Part shown: piece by piece, positions 23,227 through 34,900 of the stretch
How positions within the stretch are numbered: position 1 is the first letter of the stretch
Layout: every line of letters starts with the position of its first letter
Origin: Archilochus colubris
Lineage: Eukaryota > Chordata > Aves > Apodiformes > Trochilidae
Length of the DNA: 64,000 bases
NCBI GenBank assembly: GCA_023079485.1
Contig: CM041102.1
Location: 2,179,269-2,243,268, forward strand
Reading direction: 5' to 3'
Notes under the pieces: model-generated
Told to the model about the DNA's origin: nothing
Database searches by the model: none
Seen by the model: only the letters and a program-made list of their open reading frames with translations
Made by a program: the position numbers and the translations under genes

Positions 23227-24969
23227 AGAGGCCAGCTTGAGGGAGGTGGTGGTTTGTTTTACCAGGAAATGGGAATAAATTGACTCGAGCACAAATCATT
23301 TCTGATTCCTGTAGACATTAAGAGCCATTAATTCTAACATAATCAGCTTCAGTGCTCCCCAGAATGTGCCCATTATAAGCTGAAAACTGAAGTGTGAGGG
23401 CATTAAAGCAGTGCCTGTCTGGACTGGGTGCCTGGAGGAAACCCACAAATCCGAGCTGTATCCCAGCTTTATGTTTCCTTGGGCTCAGGAGTGCAGCTTC
23501 TCCATGTCCCAGCATGTGTCCCCATCATTCCTGACTGCTCCTATGGATATCACAGGTGGCTTCCAACCACAAATCCTCCAGGGCTTGTCACTCAACTGCT
23601 GCTGAGTCCTTTGTACAGGTTAACACCAATCCTCCAATTAGTCACAGAAAGTGAAAGAGCTTTTCAGGAGAGCTGAATTTGGTGTGAAGGGGTGGATCAC
23701 AGCAGAGAGAATATCCAGAGTAATGTCAGCTGAAAGACCATGAACAACTGGCTGTGAGCAAAGCCTGCAAGAGACAGAGTGCTGTCCATGGCAGGGATGT
23801 GCAAGAAATCTTTCCCCTCTGCACCTCAGGTCTGTGCTGAGGATTTGCTGAGCTAATTACACAGAGTTACTTCCAGGAGTGTAAAGGCAGCAGCCACCAG
23901 ATCAAAGCTGATCTTGCCTCAATTCAAGTAGTCTGAGATGGAAAGGAGTCCAAAACAGTGTGCAGAAAACCAGTGAAGCTTCATTGTCCCCTCTGAAGAC
24001 CCCACTTCTCCATGTGTCTTGAGATAATTTACAAGGGCTTTGTTCCTGGGGTACATCAGCCCTGGGATGTTGCAGTTCTCCCAGCTTTGCATATTTGTTC
24101 TTTAGGTAGAAAGACCTAGGAAAAGGGCTCATCAAGCATTAGTGATGAATTTATAGGAGTGTTTCAGAAACCCTGACACTTGCATCAGCTATTAAATCTG
24201 CAGGAACATCAACTTTTGGAATCCAAGAGTGCATGAAATGCAAAAGATGTCAAAATTTTGTCCCATTTTAAGCTATTTTTTTCCATGTTCTACAGTGATG
24301 AGGACCTTAGAAGAAGAGCCTGACTTCTTCCAGGTTTGCATAGAGGTTTTCCCAAAAACCTCAAGAGAAATGTGGGAAAAAATGATAAAAGGTGAGAGCA
24401 AGCTGAGGGACGAGAGAGTTAAGGAACCTGCAGCCTGAACTGCTCTCGAGGGAGACAGGAAAGCCGTAGAGATTTGGCACTGAGTGCAGATCCCAAAACT
24501 TAGATCATAGTACAAAATTATCCCCCAAACCTGTCCCAGAGCCAAAATCTTAATATCTGGGATTGTTATAATTTGAAGTCATATAGGAAATCCAGAGTTC
24601 CAATCAATTGCATTCCCATGCCCAGCCACTCCATGTCATTGCCCGTTCCACAATAAAACCTACCTGGCATTGTGTAGGGAATGAGTAACAATTCCTGTGC
24701 TGAAAGGGAAGAGGGAGAAACACCGAGAACTCTCTCAGCAGAGCCAATGGTGCTGGCAGGGGCTCAGCACCCGTGAGTCACAGCCCCTGGATCCTCTGCC
24801 AGCCCTTGTCCTGCCCCACATCTTCCTGCAGCCCCACGGGAGCTGCCTTCCTGCTGGGGAGATGCAGTGAAACTGCTCCAAATGTGTCCCTGGCTTCAGT
24901 TCCAGTCAAAGCAAAATCCTTGGAAGGGACTCGGTGCCTGCTCAGTGCTGGAGGGTCCCAGATGGGGGA
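23227..24969. other. Non-coding stretch, no gene recognised
   Basis: Unique-looking sequence with open frames under 100 codons except for a 141-codon minus-strand frame at 24778-25203. That frame overlaps the MIR-like fragment and is therefore unlikely to be a gene. Confidence 0.55.
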
Positions 24970-25060
24970 TTCCAGATCAAGTCGTGGTCTCACAACCATC
25001 TCTGATGACCTTGGGCAACCCACTGTTCTCAACTCTGTCCCAAAAGGTACAGTACCACCA
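24970..25060 (+). mobile_element. Possible MIR-like SINE core fragment
   Basis: The run TGATGACCTTGGGCAACCCA followed by CTGTTCTCAACTCTGTCCC resembles the MIR CORE region, in which GTGACCTTGGGCAAGTCACTT precedes AACCTCTCTGTGCC. The match is limited to about 45 bases and the 3' tail typical of MIR is not evident. It would be an old, dead copy. Confidence 0.4.
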
Positions 25061-28000
25061 GGTGCCTGCTGATTTTGGGTCATGATTTTCATGGATGCAC
25101 ACCCAGAGGTTTGAGCCTGCACGATGGGCTCAGACTGCCTGACCTCCCCGATGGGGCTGCTGGAAGATGCTTGAGCAGATTGGGGTTTTGTCACTCTGAG
25201 CATAAAATATCTCCATGGAGGTTTCTTTTTCCAGGGTTAAAGTTTTCCTGCTGCTGCCACAATCCACAGAGCTAGCACAGCTTTCCACCCTCAAGGTCTG
25301 AAGCTGCTGCAGCATCCCATATTGGATCAGTCTCCCAGTTTTTGCACAATAAATGCAGCACAAACCCTGTTCAGTCAATCCCACTCTCCTGCTCTGAGTT
25401 TGCCACTTGGGCACTACTAACACCTGATCCTATCCCATCTCCCAAATGTCATCCTGTCCTGGTCCTCAGCTGGAATCCTGCCCCTGTCCTCCTCTCCTGC
25501 TCCCCTGGTGCAGTGCTTGAACCCAGCTGATGGAGCAGAGTTGATGTTGGACATCTTCAGAGAATACCAACATGTGCACAAAACAGCTAGGAAACCTTAT
25601 AAACCTGCCTTGCATCTTTTCTTCAAACATTCACCCACCTTTTATAAAATCCCAGCCCTTGAGCAGGGCTGAATTAAATCCATTTGTTCCAAAAAAAAGG
25701 TAAGTGCACAAACTCCCTCAGCCTCCCAGGAATCCAACCAGCAGAGGGCATGAGCAGTCACTGCCAAGCACCACAGGGCCTGATGCCCCAGAAAAGCTTT
25801 TTTAAGGGCAAAAAACATCAGTGGAATGGGGTTCATCACCCTCGTGGTGGCCCAAAGAGCAAGTGCTGGCTCCTTCAGGATATAAGGGGCATTTTTTGCT
25901 CCGTGCACTTGCCCAGCCTGCCCTCTCTGAACATCTCTGAAGTGTGGTAATACAAAAGGAAGTTTTAAGTGGCATGAGCTGGAGATTAAAAATGTTCTGG
26001 CAGCAGAGATGTTGATGGCCATGCAGGTACCTGAGAGCCCACCTGCTACCCAGGGGCTCAGCTGAGGACAAGCAATTAAAAAACCTCAGATGCCTCCAGT
26101 GAGGAAAATGCAGCAGTGGGGTGGCAGCTGAGCCTGGGGTAATTAAGGGCAGGACATGCTTTGGGATTTAGGATTTCTGGTTGTGTTTTTTTAATGAAAC
26201 TTCCTGTTTATAGGTTGACTGTATTTCCCCAGCGTTTGAACTTCTCTGTCATGCAGTTTCTCCCCTGCTCCTGACACTGAGTGAGAATTAATAAGCTTCC
26301 TCACAACAAATATCTTTATTTAAACAAGCTGCTGCCTTGCCCTGCAGCCAGCAGCTCACCAGTAAATGGCATTTTCCAGGACATGGGCAAAGCCCCTTCC
26401 CAGTAACATCACCAAAGAGCAGAGAGTTTTATCTTTGCTCTTCTGGTTTCTGATACTCCACATCCTCAGACCTGCCTAATTTTTCCAAAATCCTGTCTTT
26501 CCCTGCTTCCCACCCCCCTGCTCCCAAACTGTTGTGAGCAGTGGAGCATGGAGGTGGCAGTTTGTGTTGTTTGGTGGTTTTTTTTTCTTTTCCTGTATTT
26601 AATTATTCTGCAGAATCTTCAAACATGACATTTGGGATTTTTTTTTTTTTTTGCTCAGACATGAAATGTTTATTTTGCTGCTGAAAGACTGAATCTGCTG
26701 CCTGTTGTATTCATGGCATCTCACATACTTCTTTCTCTACTCACTGTCAAGTGACACCATATTCCAACAGATACAGCCCCAAAATCAGGAAGTCAGATGG
26801 TTTGCAAGCTAATTAATCAATTGCTTTGCTATATTAGCAACCTTAAAGGAATTCTGATGCAGACCCAATGCTTCAATCTGCTGTGACATCTGCAGCCAAT
26901 CATGCTTACATCACCCCAGTAACACATTACATATGTGCTAAGCAAGATACCCCGTGGTTCCAGCCTGCAGAGCTCTTCACAGACTCTTCAAGTACCACAC
27001 AGTCACTTGGAGAGGCAGAGCACAAAGGAACAAGGACTTCTGCAGAGGGAAAGGCTGATTTTGTGCTCCTTGCACTTGTCACTTGGATTTGAAGCAGCCT
27101 GAGGGTGGCTGGATTAGCTCAGGAGGCAGGAGAGATTAAGCAACCCAGTGGTGGAATTATAAAAGGGCTGTGGATAGATCCTGCCTGCATGAGAAGCTTT
27201 TCCTCTAAGGGCTGGTGGGTTTGCAGGGCCCTGACTGGGATGCTGAGCTGCTCCCTCCTCAAGGATGAGCAACTGGCAGGCAGCTGGAGTGATGTTGGGT
27301 GGTTGGGGAAGAAGGAGAAGCTGGCTTTGCTCTGCTCTGCCTGCTCAGAGCATGACCCTGTCCTGCACAGCAGCCTCTGGCAGCATTGCCAGGAGGTGTT
27401 TCCCCCAGGGAGAGCTTTTGGCATGAAAGAATCCTTTTTGGGGATGCATTTTGGTGAAAGCTCAGTGCTGATACAGGACCTGATGTCTGGGTGCTCTCCA
27501 GCACCCCTCCACTTGCCTTACAGCCACACAGCCATAGGTAGAGTGTCCCTGCAGCCTTGGTGACCTTTCCCAGTGTCACGGCGTGGGATGTGGCCCCACA
27601 ATCGCAACCAACAACCTCCTACAGAGGTACAGAGCCTTGTAACTTCAGAGCTGCCATTCTCAAGCCCAGATTCTCATTTTTTTCCTCTTCAAAAGCCTCT
27701 CTGCTATGTACCACGCAAATGAGTGTGCTCTTTATTGTCCTTCATTCGTTTCCAAGAACTGCTCCTGTTGTGTGGAGGCCTGAGTGGTGCTTCAGCTTAT
27801 TTTTACTCAGTGTCTTCAAACCTCACAGTGGCTCAAGCCTGTTTTCTGTTTGTCCTTCCTTGATACTTCCAGCACCGTCACCAGATGCTCTGCAAACAGC
27901 TTTAAAGACAGATCCTGCACCACAGAAGAGTTTGGAAGCTGCAGAGGACAGTCAGGACTCCCAGAACATCGTGTACCATCATACCAGGCATTTCTCCTGC

Positions 28001-30749
28001 TTTTATCTTCTGCTGGGCTTTGTCTGTAAAACTATTGTTTCCGCCCATACAAGTTGTTTATAACCTTTACTGGTGAATGGGAAGGAGAGTTCCCAGCGTC
28101 AGCAAGGGATGAGCAGCTCAGGGCCACTTTGTTCCCATTTGCCCTTTAGGAAGTGTCCACCTGGCCCCAGCATCCATGGCCTCCAGCCCCATCAGCACTG
28201 GGATGTTTCCTCTCTGCCCTGGGAGCTGTGGTCCAGGATGGTTTCTGGGGAGCTGCCCAGTTATAAAGAGCCCCTTTAAAGAAAGGAGACTCTAAACCAA
28301 GGAAAATTAAATTCCAACTGTGAGTTGCTCTTTTCTTTCCCTCCCAATTATTCTCTGCCTGGTGACTTCACAGCAGAGGCACTGACAAGTTTTATTTGTC
28401 ATTTTATTTGTCATTAGGTGGCACTTAACGTCAGCATCCTTTAATGAACCCCCCTGATTAGCATAAAATCACCATCATCTCCTTGCTTTCTCCTGTGGCA
28501 CTAATCAATCAATGGCACTAATTAATCCACTGCTTTGTCTGTGTCAGGAGGGGCTTGGGGGTCATTCTGAATGCTTTTTATTTGCTGTGGGTGCCCAGGA
28601 GCTTGGTCAGAAAAATGTCCGTGGTTTGGGGCATATTTCTCTTGGGTACAATAAAATTTTAAGGCAGACTGAGTGGGAATGGTCACTCCAGGACATGGGC
28701 AGCCTGAGGCTTGCTCTTTTTTAAACCACTAAAGTAAAACCTTATTACTTGGGCATCTTTTTAAGCTCAGTGCTCGGGGTCAGCTAATGGAGCTTTTGCC
28801 ACCCAAAAAGCTTAAATTCCCTTCTCTGTGCCATTAACAGGCGTGAGGAGTCTTTGAGAGAAACTGAAACAAAAGGAAAGAACTGGAAAAAATGAAAAGA
28901 AAGGGCAAGGAACTGGAGTTTTGTTCCTGGTGAAGCCCACGGTCTTTGTGCCAGGAGCTGCTGCTAAGCACCAGCATGCAGATGCAAATCTTGTCAGAAT
29001 TCTTTTTTCTGCTAAGGGCAGTGTGAAAAGCCTGATTTCTGACTCTGCCAAAGACAGGATGGGAATCCTCTTACGAGGATTAAACTTTCAGGGGAAAAAA
29101 AAAAATAAAATGTTCTCTTCTTAGAAAAGCTGTGAACTCTTTTTGTAACGCAGGTAACCAGACACAAAACATTGGGCAAATTCCTCTGTCAGCACAAGAA
29201 GCAAATAGAGGCAAATTTGGTGAATTTTGTATGATTTGGATTCAATCTTTCACACGGAGCTCCAGATTAAGTTATATTTTCCTCAGAGGATTATCAGTTT
29301 AGCCCTTTATTCTCCCACTGTAGAATCTTTCCAAAACTGCTCAGCTTCTGATCCTGTGCATTACTTATTTGGTCAGCACAGAACATGCTTTTGACTAGAG
29401 GCCAGTCAGTGACTTTTCCCACTGACATGGAGGAAATTTGGACTTCACCTCGATTACAGAATCTTTTTTCATTTGTCTGTTTTATTGCATTATGGAGATT
29501 TGATCTTCCTCTGAAGTCAGTTGGACGATGGCCAAAGGATGCAGTTGGGATTCCCCCACTACTTTGTTTCTCCTTCCAAGATGGAATGGACTTTTATGGA
29601 GCACATAAAATCAAAACACAAGCTATCACATTTGCAACACAACTCCTCCTGTGCGTTGGTGGGAGTGCTCTCTGAGGGGTTTGCAGCCTGCTGTAGTATG
29701 TGTGGGATGGTAAAGTGATGGTAAGAGAAGGACTCAGGAGATGGAGAGCTGGGAGGAGGTAACACAACTGCTCCAAATGCTCTGAAAAGTGCCCTGAGCT
29801 GCCAGGCAGGCTCTGGAGAGCAGAAGCCCTGTTTTTAGAAGCACAAGTTGCATCTGGAAAGTAAGGAAGTTGCTTTTTAAGGAATAATGCCTGAGATGAG
29901 GGATTGCTGCCTGGCCAAGGGCTGTGTTCCTAGCTCACAAAAAACTCCAGCAGAGCACACCTTCCTATGTACCTGGCCTGGTGATATGAAGCTTCTCCTG
30001 TGCTGAAGCCAAGGCTAGCTGCAAGCCAAGCCAAGTTGTATAACACAGAGTGTAGCTCAGAGGGAAAGGAAGTGCCAAGGAAAAAACTCATTTGAGAAAT
30101 CCCATCCAGTCCATCAAGCACTTAGTGGGCAAGTCCATACAGCCCTGCAAGTCAAAGCTTCCTTCAGATGGCTTTGCACCATCCCCTGAGCACCCATCCC
30201 TTTCCCAGAGCCTGACACCCATCATTCACCAGGAAGAGCTGAGCAGTTGCTGAAGAAACTGAAATAATGACAGCATATCCCCAAAATGCCTTCGATCCCC
30301 AGGCTGTGTGCAGCTCAGGGAGTTTATTTCTTGGTTCAAAAGTATTCAAGTGGCACCTCCCATGCTGGTGCTTCACAGAGTGGGTGTAGACAAGCAGCTT
30401 GTGAAACTGTGATGAAAACATCTCCTGCTTCAGCTCTGAGCTCTCAAACCAGCAAAGTTACTGCCTGGGAGTGATTTGGAGGAGCTCTAGAAGCAACATC
30501 AATGCAAATGTGCAGCTCCTCTAGACTTAATTGCAGGGGAGCATCTGTTTACCTGTCAAAAGACATCCTCATTTGCTGGGAAGTTTGCAGTCTGCAGAGA
30601 CAGGGTGCTACTGAGCGAAGTTTCCCAATGACTACACTGTCAGTCACCACTTTGGTGCAGTTGCAGCTGCCAGAACCACCCTGCTAAAACCACAGCTCTG
30701 GGTACCAGTTCCTTCAGGAGCTTTCACTGAAGTCCCCATCACAATCTTT
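25061..30749. other. Long non-coding stretch, no gene recognised
   Basis: About 5.7 kb of unique-looking sequence. Frames of 152 codons (27105-27563) and 168 codons (27557-28063) lack recognisable domains and splice context. A short direct duplication of TTTATTTGTCATT lies near 28390-28415. No RNA gene is recognised. Confidence 0.55.
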
Positions 30750-30772
30750 AGAGCAATCATTTGGATTGCTCT
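30750..30772. repeat. 9-bp perfect hairpin
   Basis: AGAGCAATC at 30750-30758 pairs perfectly with GATTGCTCT at 30764-30772 across a five-base loop. It is the first of three perfect hairpins within 200 bp. Confidence 0.85.
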
Positions 30773-30795
30773 CAGTTAAGCAATTATGGCTGAGC

Positions 30796-30840
30796 AACAC
30801 GTTTTCAGCTTTGGATGATTAACACATTTTCAGCTTTGGA
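30796..30840. repeat. 25-bp tandem duplication
   Basis: The unit at 30796-30820 is followed by a second, 20-base copy at 30821-30840 that differs at one position. Both carry TTTTCAGCTTTGGA. It lies between two hairpin-forming segments. Confidence 0.85.
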
Positions 30841-30879
30841 AAAGGAGATGCCCAGCCCACTTTCCCAATGCAGAATTCT

Positions 30880-30902
30880 CACACACACACACACACACAC
30901 AT
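30880..30902. repeat. (AC)n dinucleotide microsatellite
   Basis: About eleven CA/AC units form a short microsatellite that ends 8 bp before a pair of adjacent hairpins. Confidence 0.9.
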
Positions 30903-30910
30903 ACGTGCTA

Positions 30911-30949
30911 AATGGTTTCTAAACCATTCAGCTTCTGTCTAGAAGCTGA
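30911..30949. repeat. Two adjoining perfect hairpins
   Basis: AATGGTTT at 30911-30918 pairs with AAACCATT at 30921-30928 across a two-base loop. Immediately afterwards TCAGCTTCT at 30928-30936 pairs with AGAAGCTGA at 30941-30949 across a four-base loop. The two share one base at their border, so almost all of the 39 bases are in perfect inverted pairing. Confidence 0.85.
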
Positions 30950-31940
30950 TCAGTGAGCAGAATTCCTGTCTGATGGTTGCCTGCTGTGTGCCAACAGCTC
31001 CCTCTGGGTTTTTTGTCAAAGATTGACTACAGTCACAGAAAAATCAAGGAGCATCTCTGTTCCCAGAAAAACTGGCAGCTGACTGTATGGAACACAACCC
31101 ATCCTGATGGCTTCTAGACAGCAGGTCCTCAGGGCCAGCACAATTGGGGTTGTGATGAGGTCTGGGATGGAAACAATCGTGCTTTTGTGCTGGGGAAGTC
31201 AAAATGTGTCAATCTTTGAATCCCAGAGTCTACTTTGGAGAGAGCAGCTTTGGCATAGCTGGGCCTTAGCTTTCCAGGGCCCCATGGACACATCCAGTTG
31301 CACAACCCTGACAGGAACTGGGAGATGATCTGCTGGAGAACACCACAAATTCCTCCTCCTGCTAAATAGACAACACCAATGACCTCAGTCCTTGGTCATC
31401 CCATCCATTTCCAGCAGCAAATGTTTGAAGGAATAACATCTCAGGAACCCCTCTCATAATGTATGAACTAAGGCAGCTAATTCTATAGCTACCAAAATAT
31501 ACTGAAGTTCAAAACAAGGGCTTTGCAAGTTGACTAACTGGTGAAAGGGAGCCAGAAGCAGGAGGCACATGAATTTATCCTGACATGAGCAGTAGGCAGA
31601 GGAGGAGCTGGAATCCCTGAGCACAGATTTGGAGGTAATTTCACCAGCTGAGAGTCTGGTGCTGTGTCTTGCAGCCACTGGTACTGATCTCACCAGACCT
31701 CAGAGAAGAAGCAGGCTGCTTTGTTTCTGTGTTCAGTGAAACAGGGAAAAAAAGAGCTGAGCACTTTGGAAAAATTCTGTGGAACTTGGTAGAAGTGGGA
31801 CTGAGCATGCCACGGAAATTTAATAGAGTCATATGCAGAAATTACTGTAAATACCTGTAGAATTTAATAAGGGCTTTTATGCTTCCTGTTGGGTTATTTT
31901 TAACACTCTTGTAGAATTCCGTCGTGGGGTATGATTATGT
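30950..31940. other. Non-coding stretch, no gene recognised
   Basis: Unique-looking sequence leading to the ATTAAA plus poly(A) feature. It may include the body of a retroposed copy, but I recognise no coding remnant. Confidence 0.45.
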
Positions 31941-31981
31941 ATTAAAGTTTAATAGTTGTTTAAAAAAAAAAAAAAAAAAAA
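31941..31981 (+). repeat. ATTAAA followed by a 20-A run
   Basis: ATTAAA, a common variant of the poly(A) signal, lies at 31941-31946. A run of 20 uninterrupted adenines begins 15 bases later at 31962. This spacing is what a retroposed mRNA tail looks like. I found neither a parent gene nor a clear target-site duplication, so simple A-rich sequence remains possible. Confidence 0.5.
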
Positions 31982-34900
31982 GCAAGCTGTTGAACACTAT
32001 CGTTTTCTGTTCGGTTATAGAGGACTCCTCCTTTAGGAATGTTTTCCAGCTTCCAAACAAAGCCTGAACAGATCTGAACACTGTACATCAGCAAAATAAT
32101 CCCAGCTTGGGGATATTAATGAAATCCAGGCTGAAAAGATGTGCAGGAAGCTTCAGTAATGTTCCCATTTCCAATTTCAGTTTCCACAGGTGAATTCAAG
32201 CAAACCAAGGTTCACCACATCCTAACTGTATTTGAGGGCACTGTCAAAAACCTGAGGTTTTCCTTCAGGAAAGCTTGATTCAGATCTTCTTTTGTGATCA
32301 AGGGAAGCTCTTCCTGAAATTTGATGAGGCTGTTATATACATTTGGTGCCTTTTCTAATCTAACCCCACGTGGCACAGATCAAAGACCTTCATGAAGTTC
32401 TTTGTATCTTTGTCAAATCTCAGTAATTTGCATCCCATACAAACCACCCACTTGAGGACACCCATTCCTTTCTGTCATGTTCATCTGGTTGCACGACTGA
32501 TCACCATGATTTCTGTAGGACTAACCTGGCCATGTCTCCTTAGCTGGTTTGGGACACCACACAGGCATCACCAGAACATCTCTGCTTTTCACAACTCAGC
32601 CCAATTTTAAGTGAAGTGCTTGGGAATGGTGACTGAAGACAACTCCCACTGGATAAGGGGCAAGTTGTTCTCTGCAGGCTCCTAAGTTCTGTGTGCCAGG
32701 ATGAGGAAAGATTGGGGAGGATGTGGTCAGCTGCAAATATCATGTGAGTCTTTCCAGTATTTGTGGTGGCTAACTTTTTTGGCAGGGCTTTGGTAGGAGA
32801 AAATTGGCTAATGGAAGAGAAAAATAAAGAGAAGATGACCAGATGAGGGTGCCACCACACTGTCTTCAGGGCTTGCTACAGCAGGGGCTGAAAATCTTCC
32901 CCCAGAGGGGCTTCTCTGGTGTTGGTAGCTGAGTTTCTGTCTCTTTCCAGCCATATCCCTTGGCCATGCCAAGGTTGGTGCCATGGAGGGCTCAGCACTG
33001 GGTCAGTGGCTGTGTCCCCAAGACCAAAGACTGGATTCTGTCTCCATTTCTTTCTCATGGAGGCACTATTTCTTCTGACTCTATTTTCTTATCTCAACGT
33101 GCTGTGTACTTACTAATACAGACTGGGTTCTGTTTTTAGTTGAGAAGGTGAGTCTCATGAAACGTGTTGCCAGAATAAATTATTCCATGGCTTGCCTGCC
33201 TTTCAGATTAACTGGAGGAGTATCAACAAACACAATGGCAATTCCTTTTCCAATCCCATCTCCTCCAGTCAGTGTTTACCCCACTTCTCAAGTACTTGTT
33301 ATTACAGAAATAATCAGGGAAAGAAAAAACACTGCTGCTGAATCAACACTACTGTACTTTTTTTTTTCTTTTTTGGACTTGTGTGACTCTTGGTTTCTGT
33401 TGGACATACACCAGCCTGAAACTGTAGAAACCCAGCTGGCTAAATCTATCACATCTCATTACAGCTTATCAATTCTCCCATGCAATAAACACATTTGACA
33501 ATTAGCAGTGAAATGAGGAGTGACTCAGTTTGGTCTTTGCCATTTAGAGGAGACTATTTCTTTCCTGCTTTCTGCTTAACATAAAACTTCACAATACAGG
33601 CTTAATTTGTAGAAAATGCAAAAAGCTGGGAAAGCCATTAGCATTTCTTTATAACCAAAATGACAAATGGTCTTTACATTAATCTCGAATCACTTCTTTA
33701 AAGCAAGGATCAGGAAAGAATTTTCCTTGAAAGGATATTACTGCCCAAACTGGGAGGTGCTTTCTCAGGGGTTTCTCACCTTCTGTGGGATCAATAGGCA
33801 CCCAGCACTGCCAGACTTGCACTTCTGGGCCTGATGGTCTTATTTCCTTTGATGAATCTTCTGATTCTCAAAAAAAAATAAAATAAAAAAAGAAAATTTA
33901 AAAAATTGCAAACTGTGCATAGACAAAAGACCAAACCACGCTGTGACTCACACTGTACAGTAAACCTTTGAGGATTAATACTGCAGTAATTCAGATTTAA
34001 CTTCTTCTGTTCCATATCTCACTGCAATTAAACTGGGGTATTTGACCAGCTGGCTTTTTAATATCTCAGCTCTTTATTTGGGGGAAAAAATGTGCCAATG
34101 CAACCACCATAAGAAAACTCAAGAAAAGTCTTAAAATAAGCACGGAAAGAGATTTTTGAGGAGGAATTTATTCTTTCCCTCTCCCCCAAGGCAAGACATC
34201 TCCTCTGCTCCTCAGGTCCATGGCAGGTACCAGTAGGCTTTATGGAGAGAGGCATCACCCTTCCTGTCCAGATTCCTCAGGGAAAACACGAGGTGCTTTC
34301 AGGGTAGTGTCAGAATTCCAGCTGGTCAGCATTGATCTCTTCAACGTGCAAACAAAACGAGGCTGGTGAGAGAATGAAATCTCCTTCCTTTTCATTTTCC
34401 AAGCACATTAATGCATTCTTGATCCCCAAATGATTCTCATTTATTCTCTGCAATCACAGCATTTTAGCTTTTCTTTTCTTTGTATGGGTTTTGCTGGTTT
34501 GGGGTTTTTTGGGGGTGGTGGGATATCTTTTGTAGTCAGGAGTTTTTCTGTTTAAGCCAGCTGATTATTTTCTCACTGGTGAACTAGTGCCAGCTTTGTT
34601 TTGCAAGTCTATTTTTTTTCCCTTTCGTTTTGTGTCCCTCTGCCTCTAGCTGGTGTGGAGCTTTGCTCTGGTGGAGGAAACAAAGGGTGATGCCTAAAGA
34701 CAAGATGGAGAGCATTGGTCTAAGCAGCATCATGGAAATGCCCCAATCACATCCATTAGTGAGTGAGTGAAGGGTTTTTTGGCAAAGTTTTTGGTCCAAA
34801 GCCAGGTGGAACTGGGGTCTGCAGACACAAGATGCTCAGCCCTGTGTTCCTATGGTTAATAAATTCCTACATGGTGGCTCTACTGCAAGGTCACTCTGCT

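Noticed and set aside
23206..23240. TTTC run ending in TAG as a splice acceptor
   Set aside because: The pyrimidine stretch is a simple repeat and no convincing exon or donor follows.
27105..28063. Two adjoining frames of 152 and 168 codons
   Set aside because: No domain, signal or conserved motif is visible, and a competing frame exists on the minus strand.
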